A stretch of 64,000 nt of DNA from Pseudomonas oryzagri. GTDB lineage: Bacteria; Pseudomonadota; Gammaproteobacteria; Pseudomonadales; Pseudomonadaceae. The DNA lies in NCBI RefSeq assembly GCF_020831405.1, contig NZ_JAJHPU010000019.1:270986-334985 (forward strand), read 5' to 3'. Below, one piece after another: positions 25,906 through 34,723 of this stretch. The notes beneath the pieces are model-generated. The model saw nothing but the letters and a program-made list of their open reading frames with translations, was not told where the DNA came from and did no database searches. A program made the translations under genes and the position numbers. Position 1 is the first letter of the stretch, and each line of letters begins with the position of its first letter.

Positions 25906-27461
25906 TGGTCGGCCTCCGGAGTCTGCAGACCGAAGTCGGCGGGGAAGTGCCTGAGGGCGCTGGTCACCGGGTAGGCGGTCATGCCGCCCATGGCGCAGAG
26001 CGAGCCGTAGGTCATGGTGTCGCAGAGGTCCTTGAGCAATTCGGCCTGCTCCTCGCGGGCGGTGATGTCGGTGGCGGCGATCAGGCGGTCCACCACCTCG
26101 ACGCCGCGGGTCGAGCCGATCCGGCACGGCGTGCACTTGCCGCAGGATTCCTCGGCGCAGAACTGCATGGCGAAACGCGCCATCTGCGCCATGTTCAGGG
26201 TGTCGTCGGCGACCACCACGCCGCCGTGGCCGAGCATCGCGCCCATCGCGGCGAAGGCCTCGTAGTCCAGCGGGGTGTCGAACTGCGCCGGCGGCACCCA
26301 GGCGCCCAGCGGGCCGCCCACCTGCGCCGCCTTCAGCGGCCGGCCGCTGGCGGTGCCGCCGCCGTAGCCTTCCACCAGCTCGCGCAGGGTCAGACCGAAG
26401 GCGCGCTCCACCAGGCCGCCGTGACGGATATTGCCGGCCAGCTGGAAGGGCATGGTGCCCAGCGAACGACCCATGCCGAAGTCGCGGTAGAACTGCGCAC
26501 CGCGGGCGAGGATCACCGGCACCGAGGTCAGGGTGAGCACGTTGTGCACCAGGGTCGGCTGGCCGAACAGGCCCTGCAGCGCCGGCAGCGGCGGCTTGGC
26601 GCGCACCAGGCCGCGCTTGCCCTCCAGCGAGTCGAGCAGCGCGGTTTCCTCGCCGCAGATGTAGGCGCCGGCGCCGACGCGCACTTCGAGGTGGAAGGCG
26701 CGGCCGCTGCCGGCCACGTCGGCACCGAGGTAGCCGGCTTGCCGGGCGATGCCGATGGCCGCGCGCAGCGTCTCCACCGCCTGCGGGTACTCGGAGCGCA
26801 CGTAGATGTAGCCGAGGGTGGCGCCGACGGCGAGGCCGGCGATGGTCATGCCCTCGATCAGCAGGAAGGGGTCGCCCTCCATCTGCATGCGGTCGGCGAA
26901 GGTGCCGGAGTCGCCCTCGTCGGCGTTGCACACCACGTACTTCTGGGCGGCCTTGGCGCCGCGCACGGTGCGCCACTTGATGCCGGCCGGGAAGGCCGCG
27001 CCGCCGCGACCGCGCAGGCCGGAGTCGAGCACCGCGGCGACGATGTCATCGCCCTCCAGGGCGATGGCGCGGGTCAGCCCTTCGAAACCGCCATGCGCCT
27101 GGTAGTCCTCCAGCGACAGCGGCCGGGTGATGCCGGCGCGAGCGAACAGCAGGCGCTGCTGGCTCTTCAGATAGGGAATCTCCTCCACCGGCCCCAGGGC
27201 CAGCGGATGGGCGCCGGCGTCGCCGGCCAGGGCGTCCAGCAAGGACGGTACGTCCTCGACCGTCAGCGGGCCGAAGCCCTGACGGCCTTCGGGGCCGTCC
27301 AGCTCGACCAGCGGCTCCAGCCAGAACAGGCCGCGGGAGCTGGTGCGCTGAATGTCCAGCGACAGGTTGCGCCGCTCGGCCTCGCGGGCCAGGGCGTCGG
27401 CTACGTCGTCGGCACCGACCGCGCGGGCGACGGAATCACAGGGGATACACAGCTTCAGCAT
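25902..27461 (-). CDS. fdsB: NAD-dependent formate dehydrogenase beta subunit FdsB
   Basis: The product is 519 aa and the NuoF-like diaphorase subunit. A thioredoxin-like N-terminal region (1-110) is followed by the FMN/NAD domain with G-L-R-G-R-G-G-A-A-F, a G-x-G-x-Y-I-C-G-E-E-T-A motif and a C-terminal 4Fe-4S site E-S-C-G-K-C-T-P-C-R. It reduces NAD with electrons from FdsA. ATG at 27461 is chosen since the conserved M-L-K-L-C-I-P-C begins there. It overlaps fdsG by 7 bases. Confidence 0.94.
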   Translation of the reverse strand: MLKLCIPCDSVARAVGADDVADALAREAERRNLSLDIQRTSSRGLFWLEPLVELDGPEGRQGFGPLTVEDVPSLLDALAGDAGAHPLALGPVEEIPYLKSQQRLLFARAGITRPLSLEDYQAHGGFEGLTRAIALEGDDIVAAVLDSGLRGRGGAAFPAGIKWRTVRGAKAAQKYVVCNADEGDSGTFADRMQMEGDPFLLIEGMTIAGLAVGATLGYIYVRSEYPQAVETLRAAIGIARQAGYLGADVAGSGRAFHLEVRVGAGAYICGEETALLDSLEGKRGLVRAKPPLPALQGLFGQPTLVHNVLTLTSVPVILARGAQFYRDFGMGRSLGTMPFQLAGNIRHGGLVERAFGLTLRELVEGYGGGTASGRPLKAAQVGGPLGAWVPPAQFDTPLDYEAFAAMGAMLGHGGVVVADDTLNMAQMARFAMQFCAEESCGKCTPCRIGSTRGVEVVDRLIAATDITAREEQAELLKDLCDTMTYGSLCAMGGMTAYPVTSALRHFPADFGLQTPEADQ

Positions 27462-27937
27462 GAACCGTCCTCCAGGCAGCCCTCGACCAGCGCGCGCAGG
27501 CGCTCGGGGGTAAGGCGCGCGTGCACGCGGCCGTCCAGCTCCAGGGCCGGCGAACAGGCGCAGGCGCCCAGGCAATAGACCGGCCGCAGGTGGATCGCGC
27601 CGTCGGCGCTGGTGCCGTGGTCGTCCACCTGCAGCTGCTCGCGCAGCTGGGCAGCCAGGGCTTCGGCGCCGCGGCTCTGGCAGGACTCGGCGCGGCACAG
27701 GCGCAGGGTGTGGCGCGCCGGCGGCGTGGTGCGGAAGTCGTGATAGAAGCTGATCACCCCGCGGACCTCAGCCTGGCTGAGGTTGAGCGCGTGGGCGATT
27801 TCGGGAACGGCGACGTCGGGGATGTACCCGGCATCGTCCTGGATGGCGTGGAGGATCGGCAGCAGGGCACCCGGGGTGTCCTTCTCGCGTTCCAGCACGC
27901 GGTGAATCAGAGGCAGGTGAAGCGTCTCATCAGGCAT
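27455..27937 (-). CDS. fdsG: NAD-dependent formate dehydrogenase gamma subunit FdsG
   Basis: The product is 160 aa and a NuoE-like 2Fe-2S thioredoxin-fold subunit. A helical N-terminus is followed by the cluster cysteines in C-R-A-E-S-C and Y-C-L-G-A-C. It is the first gene of the fdsGBAD operon. ATG at 27937 is preferred over farther upstream starts because a GAGG motif precedes it and the family begins here. No fdsC (fdhD-like) gene lies in the operon, and no divergent LysR regulator is present. Confidence 0.92.
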   Translation of the reverse strand: MPDETLHLPLIHRVLEREKDTPGALLPILHAIQDDAGYIPDVAVPEIAHALNLSQAEVRGVISFYHDFRTTPPARHTLRLCRAESCQSRGAEALAAQLREQLQVDDHGTSADGAIHLRPVYCLGACACSPALELDGRVHARLTPERLRALVEGCLEDGSC

Positions 27938-28245
27938 ACAGCGTACCTCGGCATCACGGACGCGACTGCCAATGGCGGCAGCGGTCCGGAAATCTTCGGC
28001 TGCGGCGAACCCGCCGCGTCGCACAGCGCAGCTTCGTTGGTCGCCATCCTTGCGCCCCAGGCAGGCGTCGTCGCGCCCCTGGCCCGGAACATTGGCAAAG
28101 CTTGCCATCCCCGCCGCCCGGACATTGCACCCGAACGACACTGCGCATCCTGAATCCGACCGGCCATCAAAGGAAGCCAATTTCCCGGCCGGCAAGGGGC
28201 GAATTCATGCGCGACGGCCCCGCTCAGGCGAGCGATTTCCCGGCC

Positions 28246-28303
28246 TGTAGGGGCGAATTCATTCGCCGACGTTGCCTGGTCGGGCGAGTGAATTCGCCCT
28301 TAC
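28246..28303. repeat. REP-like inverted repeat, copy 3 (imperfect)
   Basis: The left arm (28246-28267) matches the 22-bp arm near sbcC exactly. The right arm (28281-28303) has a few substitutions and one extra base. Non-coding, upstream of the fds operon. Confidence 0.7.
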
Positions 28304-28430
28304 AGTCATGGGTCGAAGCAGATCGAGAGTGGCACAGGGCGGGCCACGGCGCAGCCCTGCCCGCCCGCCAAGCCGACGCGCGGCCCGACGCGGAATGGGC
28401 GGGACTTTTTCCTGCCCGCGCGATCCCCTG

Positions 28431-28488
28431 CAGGGGCGAATGAATTCGCCGACGCGGCTCCGTCGGGCGAATGAATTCGCCTCCTACA
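28431..28488. repeat. REP-like inverted repeat, copy 4 (diverged)
   Basis: Both arms contain GAATGAATTCGCC, so the left arm resembles the right arm of the other copies. It is a rearranged or diverged family member about 95 bp beyond the stop of the helicase gene. Confidence 0.6.
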
Positions 28489-28581
28489 GAAGAGCCCCGC
28501 GTGAGATGTCGATCTGAACGGCGCGCCGGCGGGCGCTGCGCGGGGCTTGGCCAGCCCGCGCGATCTACAACCCCTCGCGCC

Positions 28582-31500
28582 CTACTCCTGCACCTTGGCC
28601 CGCTTGCGCTCCAGCAGCTTGCGCAGCTGCTGGTCGAGCTTGTCGAGGGTGCCGGCGGGGTCGAGCCAATAATCGGTCGACCACAGGCGCAGGATTTCCC
28701 AGCCCAGGCCGCGCAGCACGCTTTCGCGGACCTTGTCGCGGTCGCGGGCGGTGGCCGAGCGGTGGTAGGTGGCGCCGTCGCACTCGATGCCGGCGAGATA
28801 GCGGCCCGGCGCGTCCGGATCGACCACGCCCAGGTCGATGCGGAAGCGCGATACGCCGACCTGCGGGTGCAGCGTCCAGCCCTTCTCGGCCAGGGCGCGG
28901 GCCACCGCCTCCTCGAACGGCGAGTCGAAACCGCCCACCGAGCCGTGCACCGCCGCGTCCAGCGCGCGCACGCCACGCTCGGCGAATTCGAGGAAGTGCT
29001 TGAGGTCCTTCACCCCTTCGGCGGCGGTGCGCGAGAGGTCGATCTGCTCGGGGCGCAGGCTGGAGAACACCTTGAGTTCGGCGCGCGCGCGGGTGATCGC
29101 GACGTTCAGACGGCGCTCGCCGCCGCTCTTGTTGAGCGGGCCGAAGTTCATGCTAAGCGTGCCCACGCTGTCCGGGCCGAAGGTGGTGCTGAACAGGATC
29201 AGGTCGCGCTCGTCGCCCTGCACCGATTCGAGGTTCTTGACGAACACCGGCTCGATCAGCGCCTCGTCGAAGTGGCGATCCAGCGCCGGGTTGCGTCGCC
29301 GCGCGGCGTCGAGCAGGTCGAGGATCAGGGTCTGCTGCTTCTGGTTGAAGGTGACTACGCCCAGGGTCAGCGCGCCCGGCTCGACGTTTTCCAGGCGCTG
29401 CTCGATCTCGGCCACCACGGCGTCGGCCTCGGCGCGGTTGGTCTGGCTGCCGCCACGGTCGTAACTACCTCCGACGAACTGCAGGTTGACCGCGCGGTCG
29501 GCGGTGGCCGGCGACGGGAAGGTGATCAGCCCGCCCTTGTAGTAGCGATGGTTGGAGAAGGTGATCAGGCTCTCGTGGCGCGAGCGGTAGTGCCAGGACA
29601 GGCCCACGGTCGGCAGGTTGGCGCCGAGCAGCTCGTCGAGGATGCTCTCCAGATCCTCGTCGTCGCTGCCCTCCTCCTCGCCGGCCTGCGCGGTGCCGAA
29701 GAAGCTGGTCGGCGGCAGCTGTTTCGGATCGCCGACCACCACGGTCTGGCGGCCGCGGGCGATGGCGCCGATGGCGTCCCACACGGTGATCTGCGAGGCC
29801 TCGTCGAAGATCACCAGGTCGAACGGCTGCTGATCGGCCGGCAGGTACTGGGCGATCGACAGCGGCGACATCAGCAGGCAGGGGGTCAGCGCGGCGACGG
29901 CGTTGGGCGCCTCGCGCAGCAGCTGGCGCAGCGGCTTGTGGCGGACCTTCTTCTCCAGCTCGCGGCGGATGATGCCGAATTCGCTGGATTTCTGCGCATC
30001 CTCGCGCGCCACCAGGCCCTCGCGGATGCGCGTGCGGATGCACTGCGCGGTGATTTCCCGCACGCGGTCGTCGAGGGCGCGGAAGCTGGCGATCTTGCGC
30101 TCGTGCTCGACCGCCACGAAGTTGCGCAGCGCCGGGGTGGCGTCGATCTTCTGCGCCAGCCACCAGCGCGCGTAGTTGACCTCCAGGGTGCGCTGCGCCT
30201 GGCCGGCCGGCACGCGGCCCTGTTCGAGGGCCTCGACCAGCGGCAACAGGCCGAGCGCCAGCGCCTCGCCGCGCACGCGCAACCAGGCGCACCAGGCATG
30301 CAGGCGGCCGTGGCCGCTCTCCAGGCGCTCGGTCAGTTCGAGCAACTGGGCGAGCCCGGCCATGCCCGGGCTGTACAGCTCGTCCACCGGGCGGCCGGCC
30401 AGGCTGGCGAACTCCTCGAGCGCCTCGGCGAAATCGTCCTGCAGCTGCAGGTAGCGGCCGCACAGGCGGCCGACCGGGGCGTCGGCGGCGAGCAGTTCGT
30501 TGGCGTCGACCACCAGCAGGCGCAACCCGCTGCGCAGCGCGGCGAGCTGCTCGGGATCGGTGGCCAGCGCGGCGAGCAGCTGGCGCAGGCGCCAGGCGGT
30601 GTCGGCGAGCACGCGCAGCTGCGCCGGATCGGAATCCAGGCCGCGCCAGCCGGGCAGGCCGTCGAGGCGGGCGAGCAGCGGCTGCAGCTCGGCATTGATC
30701 GCCTGCAGCCCGCGCAGCTGCGCCAGGTCGACGCCGACCTGGGCGCCCTCGCCGACGCCGGCGTGCTCGTGCAGCCAGGCGTGGAACTGGCGCAGCTTGA
30801 GGATCTTCAGCGGCCACCAGCAGCCGGCGGCTTCCTGCCAGCGCCGTTCCAGCGCGGCGAGATCGAGCGCCAGCAGGCGTTCGCGCGGCCAGGCGATCGA
30901 CAGCTCGGCCTCGGCCTCGGCGAAGCGTTCGAGCAGGCCGACCGCCTTGTTCAGCGCGTCGAGGCGCTCCAGCACGTCGGCCTGGAAGGCGAAGCCCAGT
31001 TCCTTGCCGATGGTCTGCGGCAGCAGGTCGAGCAGCTGCTCCAGCGCGGCGAGCTGGCCGCGGCCATTGATCGGGCGGATCAGGCCCAGGCGCTGGCCCA
31101 GTTCGACCAGCGCGCCTTGCAGGGTGCGCACGCGCGCGCCCAGGGTGCCGGCCTGCTGGAGCAGCGCCTGCTGCCAGGCCAGGCTCCACTCCTCGACCTG
31201 CAGGAAGGCCAGCGGGTGATTGGCGAGATCGCCGAGTTCGGCGGCATTCAGGTCGATGCGCTCGGCCACCGCCAACAGCTGCTCCAGCGCGCCGGCGTCG
31301 TGCTGGTCCGCGCTCGCCCAGCGCAGGGCGACGGTCGGCACCTGGGCATTGGCCACCGCGGTGGCCAGCGCCTGGCGAATGCTCAGGCCGTTGCGCTGGC
31401 GCTCGTGCAGCGCCTTGACCAGCTGGTTCAGCTCGTCGCGCAGCAGGCGCAGGCGGCGGGTCTCGCGCGCCCATTCGGCGTCGGACAGCACGCCGCGCGC

Positions 31501-33450
31501 CTGCCAGGCCTCGCCGAGCTGGCGGATCACGTCCTGCTTGCGCGCCTTGTTGGAGTGCAGCTCCAGGCAGAACTCGCCCAGGCCGTGCTCGCGCAGGCGG
31601 CGGTAGACCACCTCCAGCGCCGCGGCCTTCTCGGCGACGAACAGCACGCTGCGCCCCAGCGCCAGGTTGTGGGCGATCATGTTGGCGATGGTCTGCGACT
31701 TGCCGGTGCCCGGCGGGCCGATCATCACGAAATTGCGCCCCTCGGCGGCGGCCACCACGGCGGCGAGCTGCGAGGAGTCGGCGGACAGCGGGGTGAACAG
31801 CTGCTCGGGGGTGAGGCGCAGGTCCAGCTCGGCCGGGGCGACGAACTCGCCGCCGGCCTCGAACGGCTCGCGCGGGGTGTCGAGCAGGTGGCGCACCACC
31901 GGGTTGTCCTTGAGCTGCTCGACGCGGTCGACCAGATCCTTCCACATCAGGTACTTGGCGAACGAGAAGGTGCTCAGCACGACCTCGTCGACGATTTCGA
32001 AGCCGTCCACCTCGAGCACCTCGCGGCGCATGCGGGTGAGGATGCCGGCGATGTCCAGGCCGCGCTCGTCGCTGGGCAGCAGGGCGTCGAAGCCCTGGAT
32101 GTCGAGGTCGAAGTCCTGGCGCAGCATTTCCAGCAGGGTGGTGTTGAAGCGCGGCTCGTCGTCGCCCAGGGTCAGGCGGATGCCCGAGCTGATCGACTTG
32201 CGGGTCAGGCTCACCGGCAACAGGATCAGCGGCGCGCGGTAGCTGCGGTCCTTGACCCCCGGGCGCTGCCAGCGCAGGAAGCCGATGGCGAGGAACAGGG
32301 TGTTGGCGCCGCCCTCCTCCAGGTCGCTGCGCGCGCGGCGATACAGCTCGACCAGGGTGGCGTCCAGCTTGTCGGCCTCCAGTGGGGCGAACAGGCGGCC
32401 CCTGGGCAGCGCGGCGAGCGCGGCCTGCGCCTGGGCGGCGGCGTCCTCGACGGTGGCCGCCTTGGGCAGCGCATCGATGGCGAACGCCTTGCCGCCGGCC
32501 AGCAGGTCCTCCAGCTCGGCCGCGTCGGGGGCCAGCAGCGGGATGGCCACCTTGCTGTCGCGCAGGCTGAGCAGCGGGTTGCGCAGCGACAGGTCGAGTA
32601 GCCGGCGCTGCCACTGCTCCAGACGGCCGCCGGGGCCGGCGGGCAATTCGTCGTCGTCCGCCGCGGCGGCGGCCGCCAGCTCGGGCGCCTCCAGCACGCG
32701 CGGGTCGGCGGCCGGCACAGCGGGCGCGTCGAGCGGGTGGATCTGCGCGGCGCGCGCCTGGGCGAGGTCGAGCACCAGGGCGAAGCGCGCCTCGTCGCCG
32801 AGGCGCTGCTGGGCGGCGCGGATCGCTTCCTTGAACGGCACGCCCCGGGCGAGCAGGCCGCTGTCGAACAGCAGCACTTCCTTCAATTGCACGCGCTTGC
32901 GCAGGGCCAGGGCGTCGGTGGTGCAGATGCGCGGGAAGAAGCCTTCGGCGTTCAGCCACAGGCCGACGTAGGCGTGCTCCTGTTCCAGCACGAGCAGCGA
33001 GTGCAGGCCGAGGCGTTCGAGCAGGGCGGCGAGCAGCAGCGCGGCGTCGAGGGCGCTGGCGCTGCGCCCCTGAATGATCTGCGCGGGACTGCGCAGGCGC
33101 TGCGCCTCGGCCAGCGGCGCCGGCAGCGGCAGGCCGTCGAGGCGCAGGCCGAGCAGCACGTTCCACAGCGCCGCCGTCTGCAGGCCGAGGCGCGCGGCGT
33201 CGGCTGCCGCGTAGCCGTGCAGGCTGGCGTCGTGGCCGTTGCGCTTGAGCAGCTCGCCGGCCAGCGCCAGCAGCTTATCCAGCACCGGCTGACCGGGCAG
33301 ACAGAAGGCCGCCAGGCGCTCGGCGGCCTGCCGGTAGCCGGCCCAGAGATGACGCTCGGAGCCGGCGAGATCCGCCGCCGTCCGCCCCGCCTCCGGCGGG
33401 GTGCGCTCGGCGCTGCGGCTCTGCTCCGGAATCTGGGCTTGTTCGGACAT
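28582..33450 (-). CDS. DUF4011/DUF3320-type SF1 helicase with C-terminal nuclease
   Basis: The product is 1622 aa. The N-terminal 260 residues include a stretch (about 110-190) resembling a transglutaminase-like domain whose catalytic Cys is absent. Residues 260-560 match the DUF4011-type region (R-L-L-D-L-S-L-R-N-P-L-L). Walker A is GPPGTGKS at 578-585 and the DEAS box is at 1216-1219; later Q-G-D-E-R-D and N-V-A-I-T-R-A-R motifs mark an SF1 Upf1/Dna2-like helicase. The C-terminal 110 residues (F-x-S-x-F-E-E, then I-E-C-D-G-x-x-Y-H) form a Vsr/DUF559-like nuclease domain. It probably acts on nucleic acids; related proteins occur in both defence and housekeeping settings, and this one stands alone. 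Monocistronic, minus strand. Confidence 0.8.
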   Translation of the reverse strand: MSEQAQIPEQSRSAERTPPEAGRTAADLAGSERHLWAGYRQAAERLAAFCLPGQPVLDKLLALAGELLKRNGHDASLHGYAAADAARLGLQTAALWNVLLGLRLDGLPLPAPLAEAQRLRSPAQIIQGRSASALDAALLLAALLERLGLHSLLVLEQEHAYVGLWLNAEGFFPRICTTDALALRKRVQLKEVLLFDSGLLARGVPFKEAIRAAQQRLGDEARFALVLDLAQARAAQIHPLDAPAVPAADPRVLEAPELAAAAAADDDELPAGPGGRLEQWQRRLLDLSLRNPLLSLRDSKVAIPLLAPDAAELEDLLAGGKAFAIDALPKAATVEDAAAQAQAALAALPRGRLFAPLEADKLDATLVELYRRARSDLEEGGANTLFLAIGFLRWQRPGVKDRSYRAPLILLPVSLTRKSISSGIRLTLGDDEPRFNTTLLEMLRQDFDLDIQGFDALLPSDERGLDIAGILTRMRREVLEVDGFEIVDEVVLSTFSFAKYLMWKDLVDRVEQLKDNPVVRHLLDTPREPFEAGGEFVAPAELDLRLTPEQLFTPLSADSSQLAAVVAAAEGRNFVMIGPPGTGKSQTIANMIAHNLALGRSVLFVAEKAAALEVVYRRLREHGLGEFCLELHSNKARKQDVIRQLGEAWQARGVLSDAEWARETRRLRLLRDELNQLVKALHERQRNGLSIRQALATAVANAQVPTVALRWASADQHDAGALEQLLAVAERIDLNAAELGDLANHPLAFLQVEEWSLAWQQALLQQAGTLGARVRTLQGALVELGQRLGLIRPINGRGQLAALEQLLDLLPQTIGKELGFAFQADVLERLDALNKAVGLLERFAEAEAELSIAWPRERLLALDLAALERRWQEAAGCWWPLKILKLRQFHAWLHEHAGVGEGAQVGVDLAQLRGLQAINAELQPLLARLDGLPGWRGLDSDPAQLRVLADTAWRLRQLLAALATDPEQLAALRSGLRLLVVDANELLAADAPVGRLCGRYLQLQDDFAEALEEFASLAGRPVDELYSPGMAGLAQLLELTERLESGHGRLHAWCAWLRVRGEALALGLLPLVEALEQGRVPAGQAQRTLEVNYARWWLAQKIDATPALRNFVAVEHERKIASFRALDDRVREITAQCIRTRIREGLVAREDAQKSSEFGIIRRELEKKVRHKPLRQLLREAPNAVAALTPCLLMSPLSIAQYLPADQQPFDLVIFDEASQITVWDAIGAIARGRQTVVVGDPKQLPPTSFFGTAQAGEEEGSDDEDLESILDELLGANLPTVGLSWHYRSRHESLITFSNHRYYKGGLITFPSPATADRAVNLQFVGGSYDRGGSQTNRAEADAVVAEIEQRLENVEPGALTLGVVTFNQKQQTLILDLLDAARRRNPALDRHFDEALIEPVFVKNLESVQGDERDLILFSTTFGPDSVGTLSMNFGPLNKSGGERRLNVAITRARAELKVFSSLRPEQIDLSRTAAEGVKDLKHFLEFAERGVRALDAAVHGSVGGFDSPFEEAVARALAEKGWTLHPQVGVSRFRIDLGVVDPDAPGRYLAGIECDGATYHRSATARDRDKVRESVLRGLGWEILRLWSTDYWLDPAGTLDKLDQQLRKLLERKRAKVQE

Positions 33451-33754
33451 CCAGCGGTCTCCAACCGGCGGGTCGCGGCACGGCGACCCGGTGCCGGCGC
33501 GATGGCGTCGGCAGCAGTGTTCATGAGGGGGAAAAGGCGTCGGGCAACGGCTGGCGTTGCCATCCTTCTGCCATATACCTGTACGGGCGCACAGTATCCG
33601 CAGCCATCCGGCAGGTAAAGGTTTTTTCCAGCAAAGTCAGGCAGTTGGACCATGCTATCGAGGAGAAATTGCAGAAAAGACAATTTTCTGTCGCGCGCGG
33701 GCGCAGCGCCTTTGCGGCACAATCGACGAAAACCGGCGCCGGCGAAAAACCCTC
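33451..33754. other. Divergent promoter region, helicase gene / mdcR
   Basis: 304 bp separate two divergently transcribed genes. GC drops around 33600-33700. The region contains the dyad at 33672-33690. No gene was seen. Confidence 0.5.
33672..33690. promoter_or_regulatory. Dyad upstream of mdcR, possible autoregulatory site
   Basis: CAGAAAA and TTTTCTG are separated by five bases, 65 bp upstream of the mdcR start. LysR-type genes commonly have such a site; binding is not shown. Confidence 0.35.
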
Positions 33755-34672
33755 ATGCAGATCGACGAAGAACTGACCTTCAAGAAGCTGGAAATCTTCC
33801 TGGCCTTCATGCGCAGCGGCAACCTGTCGCGCGCCGCCGCCGAGCTGGACACCAGCACGGTCAGCGTGCACCGCGCCCTGCATTCGCTGGAGAGCGCCCT
33901 GCGCTGCCCGCTGTTCCGCCGCGAGGGGCGCAAGCTCACCCCGCTGGAGAGCGCCCACGTGCTGGAGGACCGCGCGCAGAAGCTGATCGCCGACATGGTC
34001 GACACCGTGCGCCTGACCCGCGAGGCGGCCGGTTTCGGCGCCGAGCGCTTCAAGCTCGGCGCGCTCTACTCGCTGACGGTGAAGACGGTGCCGCAGCTGA
34101 TCATGGGCCTCAAGCTCAGGCGCAGCGAGCTGAACATCGACCTGATCCTCGGCTCCAACGTCGATCTGCTGTACAAGCTGAAGAACCTCGAGCTGGACGC
34201 CATTCTGGTGTCGCTCAACGACAGCGTGGCCGACCCGGACTGCGATTCGCTGCCGCTGTTTCGCGACGACATCTTCCTCGCCGTACCCACCGACTCGCCG
34301 TTCGCCCGGCAGGCCGAGGTGGATCTGGCCGATCTGCGCGAGGCCACCTTCATCACCCTCACCCAGGGCTTCGCCACCCACCAGGACGCCCAGCGCGTGT
34401 TCCAGCAGGCCGGCTTCGCGCCCAAGGTGGCGATGCAGGTCAACGACATCTTCACCCTGCTCAGCATGGTCAGCTCGGGGGTCGGCTACGCCCTGCTGCC
34501 CGGGCGCATCGCCGCGGTGTACGAGAACCGCGTGCGGCTGATCCCGCTGCAGGCGCGCTACCGCATGCAGCAGCAGATCGGCGTGGTGTTCCTCAAGAGC
34601 CGCGAGCGCGACCCCAACCTGCTGGCGCTGCTCGCCGAGTGCCGGATGTACGCCAAGCGGCACGAGGGCTGA
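33755..34672 (+). CDS. mdcR: LysR-type malonate utilisation regulator MdcR
   Basis: The product is 305 aa, a LysR-family activator. The N-terminal winged helix-turn-helix spans about residues 8-68 (F-K-K-L-E-I-F-L-A-F, then S-V-H-R-A-L-H-S-L-E), followed by the two-lobed effector domain. Identity as MdcR rests on length and its place at the end of the mdc cluster. It is expected to sense malonate or malonyl-CoA-type signals and activate mdcA transcription. The ATG at 33755 has only a weak ribosome site. It is convergent with the antiporter gene. Confidence 0.85.
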   Translation: MQIDEELTFKKLEIFLAFMRSGNLSRAAAELDTSTVSVHRALHSLESALRCPLFRREGRKLTPLESAHVLEDRAQKLIADMVDTVRLTREAAGFGAERFKLGALYSLTVKTVPQLIMGLKLRRSELNIDLILGSNVDLLYKLKNLELDAILVSLNDSVADPDCDSLPLFRDDIFLAVPTDSPFARQAEVDLADLREATFITLTQGFATHQDAQRVFQQAGFAPKVAMQVNDIFTLLSMVSSGVGYALLPGRIAAVYENRVRLIPLQARYRMQQQIGVVFLKSRERDPNLLALLAECRMYAKRHEG

Positions 34673-34679
34673 GAACGTC

Positions 34680-34704
34680 AAGGCTCCGCACGAAGCGAAG
34701 CCTT
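34680..34704. terminator. Hairpin between convergent mdcR and antiporter genes
   Basis: A 10-bp stem with one mismatch (34680-34689/34695-34704) and a 5-base loop. Short T-tracts occur on both sides, so it may be a weak bidirectional terminator. Confidence 0.4.
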
Positions 34705-34723
34705 TCGACCGCAGGGGCGGCGG

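Larger units (their letters stand above)
27938..28581. other. Intergenic region between fdsG and the helicase gene
   Basis: About 640 bp holds the unidentified fds promoter and the 3' flank of the helicase gene. Its right half contains several weak or partial copies of the GGGCGAATTCATTCGCC inverted repeat (28196-28212 partial, 28246-28303, 28431-28488). No credible gene is seen. Confidence 0.6.

Noticed and set aside
28471..32601. 1376-codon plus-strand frame opposite the helicase gene
   Set aside because: Antisense shadow; the minus-strand protein has clear helicase and nuclease motifs, this one none.
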